This document shows positions 9,006 through 17,455 of a stretch of DNA of 64,000 nt, piece by piece. The translations under genes were made by a program, and so were the position numbers. The stretch is from Gluconacetobacter johannae (GTDB taxonomy: Bacteria > Pseudomonadota > Alphaproteobacteria > Acetobacterales > Acetobacteraceae): positions 1 to 64,000 of the forward strand of contig NZ_JABEQH010000005.1 in assembly GCF_014174305.1 (NCBI RefSeq). The letters are read 5' to 3'. The stretch's first letter is position 1. Each line of letters opens with the position of its first letter. The notes beneath the pieces are model-generated. The model searched no databases. It was not told the origin of the DNA and was given only the letters and a program-made list of their open reading frames with translations.

Positions 9006-10745
9006 ATGCATGCCGTTTTCATGACGCTGGCCCTGCTGGCGGTGACGGGGTTCAGCAGCCTCATCTCGAAAATCGGGCGGGTGCCTGTCCCGCTGCCGCT
9101 GGTGCAGATCGCGATCGGGTCGGCGGCGGCGTTGGCCGGCCTGCGGATCGGGTTCGATCCGGACATGTTCCTGCTGCTGTTCATTCCGCCGCTGCTGTTC
9201 GCCGACGCCTATCGCATGCCGATGCGCGAATTCGGCGAACTGCGTAACATCATCGTCATGCTGGCGTTGGGCCTGGTCGTGTTCACCACGGTCGGCTGCG
9301 GCTATTTCGTCCACTGGCTGATTCCGCCGATCACCCTGCCGGCGGCCTTCGCGCTGGCCGCCGTGATGTCGCCCACCGACTCGGTGTCGGTCGGCGGCAT
9401 GCTGGAAGGCGGGCGGGCGCCGGCGCGCGTCGTCCACATCCTGCATGGCGAGGCGCTGCTGAACGACGCCTCGGGCCTGGTCTGCTTCAAATTCGCCGTG
9501 ACCGCCGCGATGACCGGGCTGTTTTCGTTCCAGCAGGCGCTGGGCAGTTTCCTCGTCATGTCGCTGGGGGGCGTCGCCATCGGTGTCGCCATCGCCTGGG
9601 CGGCGTCGCGGGCCGAGCATCATCTGCTGTTGCGCGGCTATGACGACCCGCCGACCCATATCACGCTGGCGATGATGCTGCCGTTCGGAATCTATGTGAT
9701 CGCCGACGCCGCCGGCTGTTCGGGCATCCTGGCCGCCGTGGCCGGGGGCATGACCGTCAAGCTGACCGGCGTGATGAACGAGGCCCGGACCGAAACCCGC
9801 CTGAAGTCCACCACCGTGTGGGACATGCTGAACTTCACCTTCAACGCGGTGATCTTCCTGCTGCTGGGCCTGCAACTGCCCGACCTGGTGTCCGGCGGGG
9901 TGCGCCTGGCGCGCGAGGGCGGGGTGTCGCCCTGGTGGCTGCTGCTGGCCGTCGTGGCGATCCAGGTGGCCATGAGCGCGATGCGCTTCGCCTGGATCTG
10001 GATTTCGGTCACCGCCCGGGTGCTGATCGCGCGTCTGCGCCACCGCAACACCGTCATTCCGTCCTGGCGTAGCGTGCTGGTCATGACGGTGGCGGGCACG
10101 CGCGGGGCGATCACCCTGGCCGCCATACTGTCGCTGCCGGTCGCCTCCGAGGCCGGGTCGGCCTTTCCGGGGCGCGACCTGCTGGTGACCCTGGCGGCAG
10201 GGGTGATCGTCTGTTCGCTGCTGCTGGCCAGCATCGCGATGCCGGGGTTGCTGGCCGGGCTGACCCCGGGGGAAAACGACCCGTCCCTGCGTGAACTGGA
10301 CGAGATGCGTGTTGAACTGGCGCATGCGGCGATCCAGGTCATGCATGACGAGCAGGAGCGCCTGCTGGCCCACGGCGCCCCCCTGGACCAGATTGGCGAG
10401 CTGCGGCAGGAGGCGATTTCGCGCCTGCTGCACGAGTACCAGGACACGCTGCGCCGCCTGGACGATACCCAGGCGGCCGAGGCCGACATCCGCGCCGCCG
10501 CGATCCGCGAAAAGCGGACCGAACTGGCGCTGCGCCTGCACGTCATCCGTCACATGCGCGAACTGCTGCATCGCCGGGTGATGGAGAAGCACATCAATGA
10601 CGAAACCGAGTGGACGATCACCCAGGAACTTGATTTCATGGAACATGAACTCCGCATCGAGGCCAAGGCCCTGCCGCCGGCCGCCCCGCACGATTTTCCG
10701 GCCCCGGCCCCCAGACACACGGATTTCCAGGAAACGCTGTCATGA
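9006..10745 (+). CDS. CPA1-family Na+/H+ antiporter
   Basis: This 579-residue membrane protein belongs to the monovalent cation:proton antiporter-1 family (NhaP/NhaG-like). About 12 hydrophobic helices fill the first ~415 residues. They include the conserved PTDSVSVGG segment and the GEALLNDASG motif, which carries the acidic transport residues. The C-terminal ~165 residues are a charged cytoplasmic domain rich in Glu, Arg and His, likely regulatory. It ends in ATGA, overlapping the small secreted protein gene that follows. Confidence 0.9.
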   Translation: MHAVFMTLALLAVTGFSSLISKIGRVPVPLPLVQIAIGSAAALAGLRIGFDPDMFLLLFIPPLLFADAYRMPMREFGELRNIIVMLALGLVVFTTVGCGYFVHWLIPPITLPAAFALAAVMSPTDSVSVGGMLEGGRAPARVVHILHGEALLNDASGLVCFKFAVTAAMTGLFSFQQALGSFLVMSLGGVAIGVAIAWAASRAEHHLLLRGYDDPPTHITLAMMLPFGIYVIADAAGCSGILAAVAGGMTVKLTGVMNEARTETRLKSTTVWDMLNFTFNAVIFLLLGLQLPDLVSGGVRLAREGGVSPWWLLLAVVAIQVAMSAMRFAWIWISVTARVLIARLRHRNTVIPSWRSVLVMTVAGTRGAITLAAILSLPVASEAGSAFPGRDLLVTLAAGVIVCSLLLASIAMPGLLAGLTPGENDPSLRELDEMRVELAHAAIQVMHDEQERLLAHGAPLDQIGELRQEAISRLLHEYQDTLRRLDDTQAAEADIRAAAIREKRTELALRLHVIRHMRELLHRRVMEKHINDETEWTITQELDFMEHELRIEAKALPPAAPHDFPAPAPRHTDFQETLS

Positions 10746-11089
10746 CGCTCCAGACCGCCACGACCCGGCTGACCGGCCTGCTGATGCTGGCCTGGGTGTC
10801 GATGGCGATGGCCTGTCCGGCCTCGGCCCACCGGCATCACCCCCATGAACATACGGTGTACGGCACCATCAAGGGCTACAGCACCGTCATCGACCCGCAC
10901 GGGTCGCAATATCAGTCCGACGATGCCTTCTGCCAGACCGACGCGACGATGGCCGCGACGCCGACCGACGCCGCCACCTCAACCGGCGGCAGCCAGCGCG
11001 CGCGCATGAAACAGGCCTATGCCGCCTGCATGCAAAGCCGCGGCGCCTGGCAGCGCGGCGACGCCGTCGTCAGCCCTCCGCCATCGTAA
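10742..11089 (+). CDS. secreted small hypothetical protein
   Basis: This 115-residue protein has an N-terminal signal peptide (residues 1-29, ending ACPASA), a His-rich start to the mature part (HRHHPHEH) and two cysteines (FCQTD and AACMQS) that could form a periplasmic disulfide. It is coupled to the antiporter by an ATGA overlap. Its last 20 bp overlap the convergent alcohol dehydrogenase gene. I do not recognise the family. The His cluster suggests metal contact, but that is a guess. Confidence 0.7.
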   Translation: MTLQTATTRLTGLLMLAWVSMAMACPASAHRHHPHEHTVYGTIKGYSTVIDPHGSQYQSDDAFCQTDATMAATPTDAATSTGGSQRARMKQAYAACMQSRGAWQRGDAVVSPPPS

Positions 11090-12116
11090 TCAGCATCTTC
11101 ATCGCCTGATGCCGGGCCGCCTGGCCGAACACATCGTAGGCGTCCATGATGGTGTCCAGCGTGAAGCGGTGGGTGATGAGCCGTGCCGGGTCCAGCCGGC
11201 CGGACAGCACGCTTTTCATCAGCATCGGCGTCGTCACCGTATCCACCAGCCGGGTGGTGATCGTGATGTTGCGCGACCACAGCGTTTCCAGGTGCAGATC
11301 CACCTTGCATCCATGGACGCCGACATTGGCGATCGTGCCCCCCGGACCCACGATGTCCTCGCAGAGCTGGAACGTGGCCGGGATGCCCACGGCCTCGATC
11401 GCCGTATCGACGCCCCGCCCGCCGGTCAGGGCCATCACCTGGGCCGCCGCGTCGCCCGCGCCGCTGTCGATGACGTGTGTCGCCCCGAACCGCCGCGCGA
11501 CCTCCAGCCGGTGCGGGTCGAGGTCGATCATGATGATCTCGGCCGGGGAATAAAGCTGCGCCGTCAGCAGCGCGGCCATGCCGATCGGCCCCGAGCCCAC
11601 GATCGCGACCGTGCCCCCCGGCGCGACCTTGCCGTTCAGCACGCCGCATTCGAAGCCGGTCGGCAGGATGTCGCTGAGCATGACCAGCGCATCTTCGTCC
11701 GCGCCGGCGGGAATGGGATAGAGGCTGGTTTCGGCATGCGGGATGCGGACGAATTCGGCCTGCGTCCCGTCGATCGCGTTCCCCAGGATCCACCCGCCGG
11801 TCTCGCAATGCGACGGCATGCCCCGCCGGCAATAGTCGCAGCGGGCGCAGGCGGTGATGCACGAGATCAGGACCCGGTCCCCGGCCCGGAAGGCCGTGAC
11901 GGCCGCCCCGACCGCCTCGATCACCCCCACCCCCTCATGCCCCAGGATCCGGCCCGGCGCGCAGGTCGGCACATCCCCCTTGAGGATGTGCAGGTCCGTC
12001 CCGCACAGGGTCGTCCTGACCATCCGGACAATCGCATCCCCCGGCTGGAGGATCTGCGGCTTCGGCCGCTCCTCCAGCCCCTTGTCGCCAGGCCCGCGAT
12101 AGACAAGCGCCTTCAT
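11070..12116 (-). CDS. zinc-dependent alcohol dehydrogenase family protein
   Basis: This 348-residue medium-chain dehydrogenase/reductase oxidises an alcohol or polyol with a nicotinamide cofactor. Catalytic-zinc residues occur in TLCGTDLH (Cys near 37) and GHEGVG (His near 59). A four-Cys structural zinc lobe follows (CARCDYCRRGMPSHC, ~92-106). The Rossmann motif is GSGPIGMAALL, with an Asp after the second strand (IDLDPH) favouring NAD. The ATG at 12116 has the expected MKALVY start, and longer upstream frames run into an intergenic repeat. The substrate is not predictable. Confidence 0.88.
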   Translation of the reverse strand: MKALVYRGPGDKGLEERPKPQILQPGDAIVRMVRTTLCGTDLHILKGDVPTCAPGRILGHEGVGVIEAVGAAVTAFRAGDRVLISCITACARCDYCRRGMPSHCETGGWILGNAIDGTQAEFVRIPHAETSLYPIPAGADEDALVMLSDILPTGFECGVLNGKVAPGGTVAIVGSGPIGMAALLTAQLYSPAEIIMIDLDPHRLEVARRFGATHVIDSGAGDAAAQVMALTGGRGVDTAIEAVGIPATFQLCEDIVGPGGTIANVGVHGCKVDLHLETLWSRNITITTRLVDTVTTPMLMKSVLSGRLDPARLITHRFTLDTIMDAYDVFGQAARHQAMKMLITMAEG

Positions 12117-12208
12117 CCCTTTGTCTCCTGCCCTGAAGGGGCGGCATCCGGCAGGGAGGCCGGTCTTGCCCCGTTTGCGGCGTGAGGGTAGCCGCCCGGC
12201 GGGGCTTG

Positions 12209-12270
12209 CGCGACCGGAGTAACGCGACCTTGATACGTTCCCCCGCTTCCGTGCGGCGTCGGCCATCCAC
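12209..12270. repeat. dispersed intergenic repeat, copy A
   Basis: This ~60-bp unit matches copy B at 13769-13830 with only about six mismatches. The core GTAACGCGACCTTGATA is identical in both. A GC-rich hairpin-forming stretch precedes it. It lies in the gap upstream of the alcohol dehydrogenase gene and downstream of the membrane protein gene. The sequence outside the unit is unrelated between copies. Confidence 0.8.
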
Positions 12271-12328
12271 GGCGCGTGCACGCCTGCTCTTTCATCGAGA
12301 CAAAACGCGGAAAGGCCAGCTCCGACCG

Positions 12329-13663
12329 TCAGTCGGGACGCGCCACCACCGACTTCAGTCCGAAAACCTTTGCGAAACAGACATTGCGAAAATTGTCCGG
12401 ATCCTCCGTAATGCCTTCAAAGAAACGATCCTTGCGCGCATAGAAAAGCCGATGTTCGACCAGCACGAAGGGCAGAATCACGTCCGCCCGCGGACCTGAC
12501 CTCAACACCGGATCACGCGTCCAGCCCCGACTGATGTCGGCTAGGCGCCCGAGATGCGGAATCACGATCAGAGCATGCAGAACGCACAATCCGGCGAGCG
12601 TGGCGGGTCCCCGCCACGCGCCGCGAGGTGTCACCGGCCGCCGAATGAACAAGGCCGTCCAGTAGCAGACCAGAAAGACGCTTGCCGGAAAGGAGAGGCG
12701 CGCGGCCAGCGCGCTTCTCGGCACGCCCAGCAGGAGCATCATGTAGAACAATGCGGCAGGAATGAATATCCACCCCTTTCCGGCCGCCAGCGCGCGCCAT
12801 CGCCAGCGGGAGCCGTAGGCCATGGCGACGGCGGCGGCGGCAAGCAGCCACCAGGCATCGAAGATGCTGCCAAGATTGCCGACCACGCCAATCAGCCTGT
12901 CGAGCGGCGGACTGGGCGACATCGTATCGGCTCGGGCAAAATTTCCGGGGGCCGCCAGCAGCACGGTCGTTCCGGCGGCATGGGCCGCCAGCAGGCCCCA
13001 CGGCACGGGCTTTTGGACATGCCGGCAGCGAAGGCACCAGAGCAGGAGCACCCCGGAGACAAAGAGCGAAATGCTTTCGAGGAAAGTGGCGATGACGAAA
13101 CCGCCTGCCATCGCTGCGAAACCGTGCGGCGGCCGGCGTTCGACCAGTAGCCGAAGAACCCATAATTCCCCGGTGATGGCCCACAAATAGCCAATCGCGC
13201 CGGTCTTCCATAAGGCGACTTCACCGAAATCGCGCGGCAGCCACCATAACAGGAGCGCGACGAAGAGGATCTCGGTCGGGCTCGCGGCACGCGGGCGGGA
13301 TGGGGATGCCCGGTCGGCGGCATGGCTGGATAAGGACAGGACATTCAAGACCAGGGCCAGGAAGACGCCGGCATTGACGATGTCGAACGGCAGCATCGAC
13401 CAGAACCAGCCGACCTGCATCGTCCAATAGGTCAGGACCGTAACAAAGAAACGCCCTGTCCAGGAAAAATAATCCCGCCACGCATAGGAAAAGGCGGAGA
13501 GAAAATCAATTTTCGTGATGCGACAATAATCATCCCCCCAGAACGGGGTGACGATGTTCTCCCATAGGGAAAAAAGATAGACCAGGGTCAGAACGACCGA
13601 TCTTCTGTATCGAAATATCGTGTCCAATAATCGAGACTTGAGTGACTGTTTCAAAAATCTCAA
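12329..13663 (-). CDS. multi-pass membrane protein, glycosyltransferase-39/DUF6056-like
   Basis: This 444-residue integral membrane protein has about ten hydrophobic helices and a short acidic loop GDDYCR after the first one. Such a placement is seen in GT-C type polyprenyl-phosphate sugar transferases and the related DUF6056 proteins. No soluble catalytic domain is visible. It stands alone between two copies of a short intergenic repeat, and its codon use (for example AT-rich N-terminal codons) is less GC-biased than its neighbours, which hints at transfer. The exact role is unknown. Confidence 0.65.
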   Translation of the reverse strand: MRFLKQSLKSRLLDTIFRYRRSVVLTLVYLFSLWENIVTPFWGDDYCRITKIDFLSAFSYAWRDYFSWTGRFFVTVLTYWTMQVGWFWSMLPFDIVNAGVFLALVLNVLSLSSHAADRASPSRPRAASPTEILFVALLLWWLPRDFGEVALWKTGAIGYLWAITGELWVLRLLVERRPPHGFAAMAGGFVIATFLESISLFVSGVLLLWCLRCRHVQKPVPWGLLAAHAAGTTVLLAAPGNFARADTMSPSPPLDRLIGVVGNLGSIFDAWWLLAAAAVAMAYGSRWRWRALAAGKGWIFIPAALFYMMLLLGVPRSALAARLSFPASVFLVCYWTALFIRRPVTPRGAWRGPATLAGLCVLHALIVIPHLGRLADISRGWTRDPVLRSGPRADVILPFVLVEHRLFYARKDRFFEGITEDPDNFRNVCFAKVFGLKSVVARPD

Positions 13664-13768
13664 AAAACACCTGAATAATCAATTCAGGGTAGGGGCTTAC
13701 CTTGTGAGGGCGGTGAATTCAAGGTTGTTAAATATGCGGGATTCCCCGCCGCGCCATGGCGGGGGATT

Positions 13769-13830
13769 CGCGACCGGCGTAACGCGACCTTGATAAATTC
13801 CCCCGCTTCCTTGCGGCGTCAGCCGTCCAT
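13769..13830. repeat. dispersed intergenic repeat, copy B
   Basis: This is the second copy of the ~60-bp unit seen at 12209-12270, in the same orientation and exactly 1,560 bp away. A CCCCGCC/GGCGGGG inverted repeat immediately precedes it (13744-13765). The unit overlaps the last codons of the AGE-family gene. Both copies lie on the 5' side of a minus-strand gene. Confidence 0.8.
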
Positions 13831-15087
13831 GATCGAAACGGCGGTGGCGAAGCTTGGCGCAAGGGGAAGAAGCGGCGTCAACGTCGCCTGCCATGCATGA
13901 TACAGGTCGGCCTTGCCCCGATACACCACGGCCGAGGGGTGATTATGCCGGTCGAGTTCCTGAATCCAGCCGCCCTGTCTTCGGTCGATCATGCAAAGGT
14001 CGATGTAATCCCAGATCTTCCGGTACCATTTTTCATATTCGGCATGTCCCGTGCGCTTCAGCAGCGCGGCGGCGGATGTCATGGCTTCGGCCTGGCACCA
14101 GTGGGGACGATTATGCACGACAGGTTCCAGGTCCCAGCCCACGGTGTAGAGCAGGCCGGGTTCGCCGTCACGCGCCCATCCGGCGTCGATGCCGCTGCGG
14201 AAAAGACCGATGGCGTCCTCCAGCAGCCATGGGGGCGCCGAACCGCGCTCGCGCAGCAGGGCGGCCTCCAGCTTGAGCAGCAGGTGCGACCATTCGACGA
14301 AATGCCCGGGCGTCATTCCATAGGGGCGCAGGTCGTCGGTCGGCTTGTCGCGATGAAAATCCTTCAGAAGAGTCCAGTTACGATCGTAATGTTCCGGAAC
14401 GGTGTATCCGGCGTCGCGGGCGAGGGTATGGATGATCCGCGCGACGATTCTCAGCGCCCGCCGACGCCATTGCGGCTGTCCGGTGACGTCCGCGACCGCC
14501 ATGCAGGCTTCCACCGAATGCATGTTCGCATTGGCGCCGCGATAATCTTCCTCATCCGACCAGTCCGCGGCGAAGCTTTCGCGGAAAACGCCTTCATCCT
14601 CGCTCCAGAAATGGCGGTCCCAGACCGCAAGCGCGTCGTCCAGCAGGTCCTGCGCGCCCTGTATGCCCTGCACGACCGCCGAGGACGCCGCAAGGGCCAC
14701 GAAGGCATGCAGGTACGCCTGCTTGCGACTGCCCTCCGGCCCTTGTGCCGCCTGGGCGACGCCTTCGAACCATCCGCCATGTGCATGATCGCGCAACGGC
14801 CCCCGAAGGCTGGCGACGCCATGCGCGGCCAGCGGGGCGCATCCGGGAAGGCCGCGTCCGGCGGCCACCGCGTAGACATGGGTCATCCGTGCCGTCAGGA
14901 TGCTGTCCGCGTCGGACCCCGACATCAGCCGGCCGTCAGTGCCGAGTGCCGCGAAACCCGCGTCGACCCGCGCGGGCTTGGAAAAATCCAGCAGCCGCTG
15001 GCCCTGATGGTCCAGCCAGCGGCGATGGGGCGCCGAACGCAGCCAGCTTGACGCCGGCAGCATCAGCGAGGGCAGCGCCTCAGCCAT
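13819..15087 (-). CDS. AGE (N-acylglucosamine 2-epimerase) family sugar isomerase
   Basis: This 422-residue protein has the (alpha/alpha)6-barrel sequence style of AGE-family epimerases and isomerases, which include mannose isomerases, YihS and cellobiose epimerases. Recognisable blocks are GANANMHSVEACMA (~190) and MTPGHFVEWSHLLLKLEAAL (~260). The conserved His residues in these blocks are the usual acid/base groups. It overlaps the upstream SDR gene by 8 bp, so the two form an operon. The substrate could be mannose/fructose or a related aldose-ketose pair. Confidence 0.85.
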   Translation of the reverse strand: MAEALPSLMLPASSWLRSAPHRRWLDHQGQRLLDFSKPARVDAGFAALGTDGRLMSGSDADSILTARMTHVYAVAAGRGLPGCAPLAAHGVASLRGPLRDHAHGGWFEGVAQAAQGPEGSRKQAYLHAFVALAASSAVVQGIQGAQDLLDDALAVWDRHFWSEDEGVFRESFAADWSDEEDYRGANANMHSVEACMAVADVTGQPQWRRRALRIVARIIHTLARDAGYTVPEHYDRNWTLLKDFHRDKPTDDLRPYGMTPGHFVEWSHLLLKLEAALLRERGSAPPWLLEDAIGLFRSGIDAGWARDGEPGLLYTVGWDLEPVVHNRPHWCQAEAMTSAAALLKRTGHAEYEKWYRKIWDYIDLCMIDRRQGGWIQELDRHNHPSAVVYRGKADLYHAWQATLTPLLPLAPSFATAVSIMDG

Positions 15088-15940
15088 TGACGATCATGCC
15101 GCCGTTGACATGCACGGTCTGGCCCGTGACGTAGGATGCGTCATCCGATGCCAGATAGACATAGGCCGGCCCCATTTCACTGGGCTGCCCAACCCGGCCG
15201 AGCGGCGTGTCCTTGCCCAGGTCGGCCACGGCCTGCGGATCGACCGGCCCCCAGCTGGCGGGTTGCAGCGGGGTCCAGATCGGGCCGGGGGCCACGGCGT
15301 TGACGCGAATGTTCCGCTCGGCAAGCTGCAACGCCAGGGCGCGCGTGAAGCCCAGCTCGGCCGCCTTGGTGGTGGAATAGGCGACAAGGGCCTTGTTGCC
15401 GGCAAACGCGTTGATCGACGATGTGTTGATGATGGCGCCGCCCTTGCCCAGATGCGGCAGCGCCGCGCGCGCGATATAGAAATATCCGTTGATATTCACG
15501 TCCATGTGACGCTGCCATGTGGCGTCGTCGATATCGGTCAGGTCCTCGCTGACATACTGGACGCCGGCATTGTTCACCACGACATCGAGGCCGCCAAATG
15601 CCTCGACGGTACGGGCGACGGCCGTGTCGCAGATTTCGCTTTTGGAAACGTCGCCCTGAATTGCAAGAGCTTTCGCGCCTTCGGCCTCGACCAGGCGAAC
15701 GGTCTCCTGCGCGTCTTCCGTTTCTTCCAGATAAAGGATGGCGACATCGGCACCCTCTCGGGCGAAATGCAATGCGACCGCGCGACCGATGCCGCTGTCG
15801 CCGCCTGTAATCAGCGCGCGACGTCCCTTCAGCTTGCCGCTGCCGCGATAATCGGCGCGGATATGCTCCGCCTGCGGTTGAAGCAGACGCTCGACGCCCG
15901 GCTGATGGTCCTGGCTCTGGGGCGGAATGCTCTGGGCCAT
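15080..15940 (-). CDS. SDR-family oxidoreductase, YghA/YhdF-like
   Basis: This 286-residue short-chain dehydrogenase is of the type with an N-terminal extension found in stress-related SDRs. It has the TGGDSGIGRA cofactor motif, NNAG, the catalytic YSTTKAA (YxxxK) and the closing VTGQTVHVNGG. The ATG at 15940 (MAQSIPPQ) has AGGAG about nine bases upstream and is preferred over the ATG at 15958. A TGAAC-N16-GTT pair on the minus strand near 16037-16058 resembles an EcfG-type general-stress promoter, which would suit this family. It is co-transcribed with the sugar isomerase. Confidence 0.88.
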   Translation of the reverse strand: MAQSIPPQSQDHQPGVERLLQPQAEHIRADYRGSGKLKGRRALITGGDSGIGRAVALHFAREGADVAILYLEETEDAQETVRLVEAEGAKALAIQGDVSKSEICDTAVARTVEAFGGLDVVVNNAGVQYVSEDLTDIDDATWQRHMDVNINGYFYIARAALPHLGKGGAIINTSSINAFAGNKALVAYSTTKAAELGFTRALALQLAERNIRVNAVAPGPIWTPLQPASWGPVDPQAVADLGKDTPLGRVGQPSEMGPAYVYLASDDASYVTGQTVHVNGGMIVNG

Positions 15941-15976
15941 AAGGGGGGTCTCCTGCATGACTGACCATGACGGGCA

Positions 15977-15989
15977 GGCAACGGTTGCC
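15977..15989. promoter_or_regulatory. 13-bp palindrome upstream of the SDR operon
   Basis: GGCAAC-G-GTTGCC is a perfect inverted repeat about 37 bp upstream of the SDR start codon. It lies between that start and the candidate promoter elements near 16040, a position suitable for an operator. No regulator gene is adjacent. Confidence 0.35.
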
Positions 15990-16144
15990 CTGTGCTCACC
16001 GCCACGTCCGCGTGAAGGAACGCCAGTGGATATGAACTGTTGCCTAAACTCTGGTTCAGGTTGCTGCCGGACGGGAGTGTCCCGTGCATTCGCCCAGCAT
16101 TGGACGCCCCGCGTTAAGAAATCCTGACTGGCGGGCCTCCCCGT

Positions 16145-17455
16145 TCAGCCGCGCAGGCGCGACAGGCGGTCGGTCAGGCGGCCCTGGATGATCCTGGCCG
16201 TCACGCCCAGCGGCCAGGCGGCGTGGAACGGGATGGGGCGGATGGGGCTGGGGGGCAGCAGGATGTCCTCGGTCGTGGCGCCCAGCGCGCGGCGGGCGAT
16301 CTCGCGGCCCAGCAGGGTGGCCATGGCGACGCCGCGACCGTTGTAGCCCACGCAGGCGATGATGCCGGGCATCGGTTCGTGCCAGTGTGGGTAATGGTCC
16401 AGCGTGACCGCGACATGGCCGTTCCATCCGTGCGTCCACTGCACGTCGTGCAGGAACGGCCACAGCATCAGCGCGTGACGTTGCAGGAAGGGGAAGGCGT
16501 CGGGGCCGGACCGTTCGGCCAGCGACGAACGGCCGCCGATCAGCAGCCGCCCGGCATCGTCGATCCGGTAATAGGTCGTGATCTCGCCCAGTTCGTACAG
16601 CACCTCGCGCGCCGGCAGGATGCGGGCGCGGATGTCGGAGGGCAGGGGGGCGGTGGCGACGATGGCGCTGGAGGCCGGCACCACCGTCCGGCGCAGGCGG
16701 TTCCACAGCCGGTCGGCGTAGCCGTTGGTGGCGAAGACCACGCGGTCGGCCCGCACCGCGCCGTTGCGGGTGCCGATGCGCCAGCACCCATCGTCGCGGC
16801 GCAGCGACAGGGCGCGCGTGCCGCCGAAGATCTGCGCCCCGTGCCCGATGGCGGCCTGGGCCATGCCGCGCGCCAGGCCCAGCGGATTGATCTGGCCGCC
16901 GCGCCGGTCCAGCAGGGCGGCGCGATAGTGGCCGGTGCCGGTGCGGGCTGCGATGGCGGCATCGTCCAGCCATTCGACGTCGCCGCCGCGCGCGCGGCAT
17001 TCGTCGGTCAATTGCCGCAGGGCCGGAATCTGGTCGTCGCTGGTGGCTGCGCGCAATGTGCCGCCGCGTGCGGCGGCGCAGGCGATGCCGTGGCGTTCAA
17101 CAAGATCGAAGACCAGGTCGGGAGCGTTCCAGGCCGCGTGGGCCAGGCGCGCGCCGCGTTCCGGGCCGAAATCGCGCTCGACTTCGGACGGCAGGGTCTT
17201 CAGGCCGGGGTTGACCTGCCCGCCATTGCGGCCGGACGCGCCCCAGCCGGGGGCGTTGGCCTCCAGCACCGCCACGGCGTGTCCGGCCTCGGCCAGGTGC
17301 AGCGCGGCCGACAGGCCGGTGAAACCGCCGCCGATCAGGGCGGTGCCCACCCGGATCTCGCCGGTCAGGGGCGGGGTGGGGACGGCGGGGCGGGCGGTTT
17401 CGGCGTACAGGCTGTCGGGCAGGGGCCGGCCTTCGGCGGGGGCGGGATGGGTCAC
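16145..17455 (-). CDS. FAD-dependent amine oxidoreductase (PuuB/DAO-like)
   Basis: This 436-residue DAO-superfamily flavoprotein has an N-terminal dinucleotide fold GGGFTGLSAALHLAEAGH and the following GASGRNGGQ motif. These are typical of gamma-glutamylputrescine oxidase and related amine oxidases. The C-terminal FAD contact is GYNGRGVAMATLLG. It would oxidise an amine to an aldehyde with release of ammonia. The GTG start at 17455 overlaps the aldehyde dehydrogenase stop in GTGA; upstream in-frame ATG codons lie inside that gene. The pairing suggests an amine to aldehyde to acid route, possibly for putrescine-like amines. Confidence 0.85.
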   Translation of the reverse strand: MTHPAPAEGRPLPDSLYAETARPAVPTPPLTGEIRVGTALIGGGFTGLSAALHLAEAGHAVAVLEANAPGWGASGRNGGQVNPGLKTLPSEVERDFGPERGARLAHAAWNAPDLVFDLVERHGIACAAARGGTLRAATSDDQIPALRQLTDECRARGGDVEWLDDAAIAARTGTGHYRAALLDRRGGQINPLGLARGMAQAAIGHGAQIFGGTRALSLRRDDGCWRIGTRNGAVRADRVVFATNGYADRLWNRLRRTVVPASSAIVATAPLPSDIRARILPAREVLYELGEITTYYRIDDAGRLLIGGRSSLAERSGPDAFPFLQRHALMLWPFLHDVQWTHGWNGHVAVTLDHYPHWHEPMPGIIACVGYNGRGVAMATLLGREIARRALGATTEDILLPPSPIRPIPFHAAWPLGVTARIIQGRLTDRLSRLRG

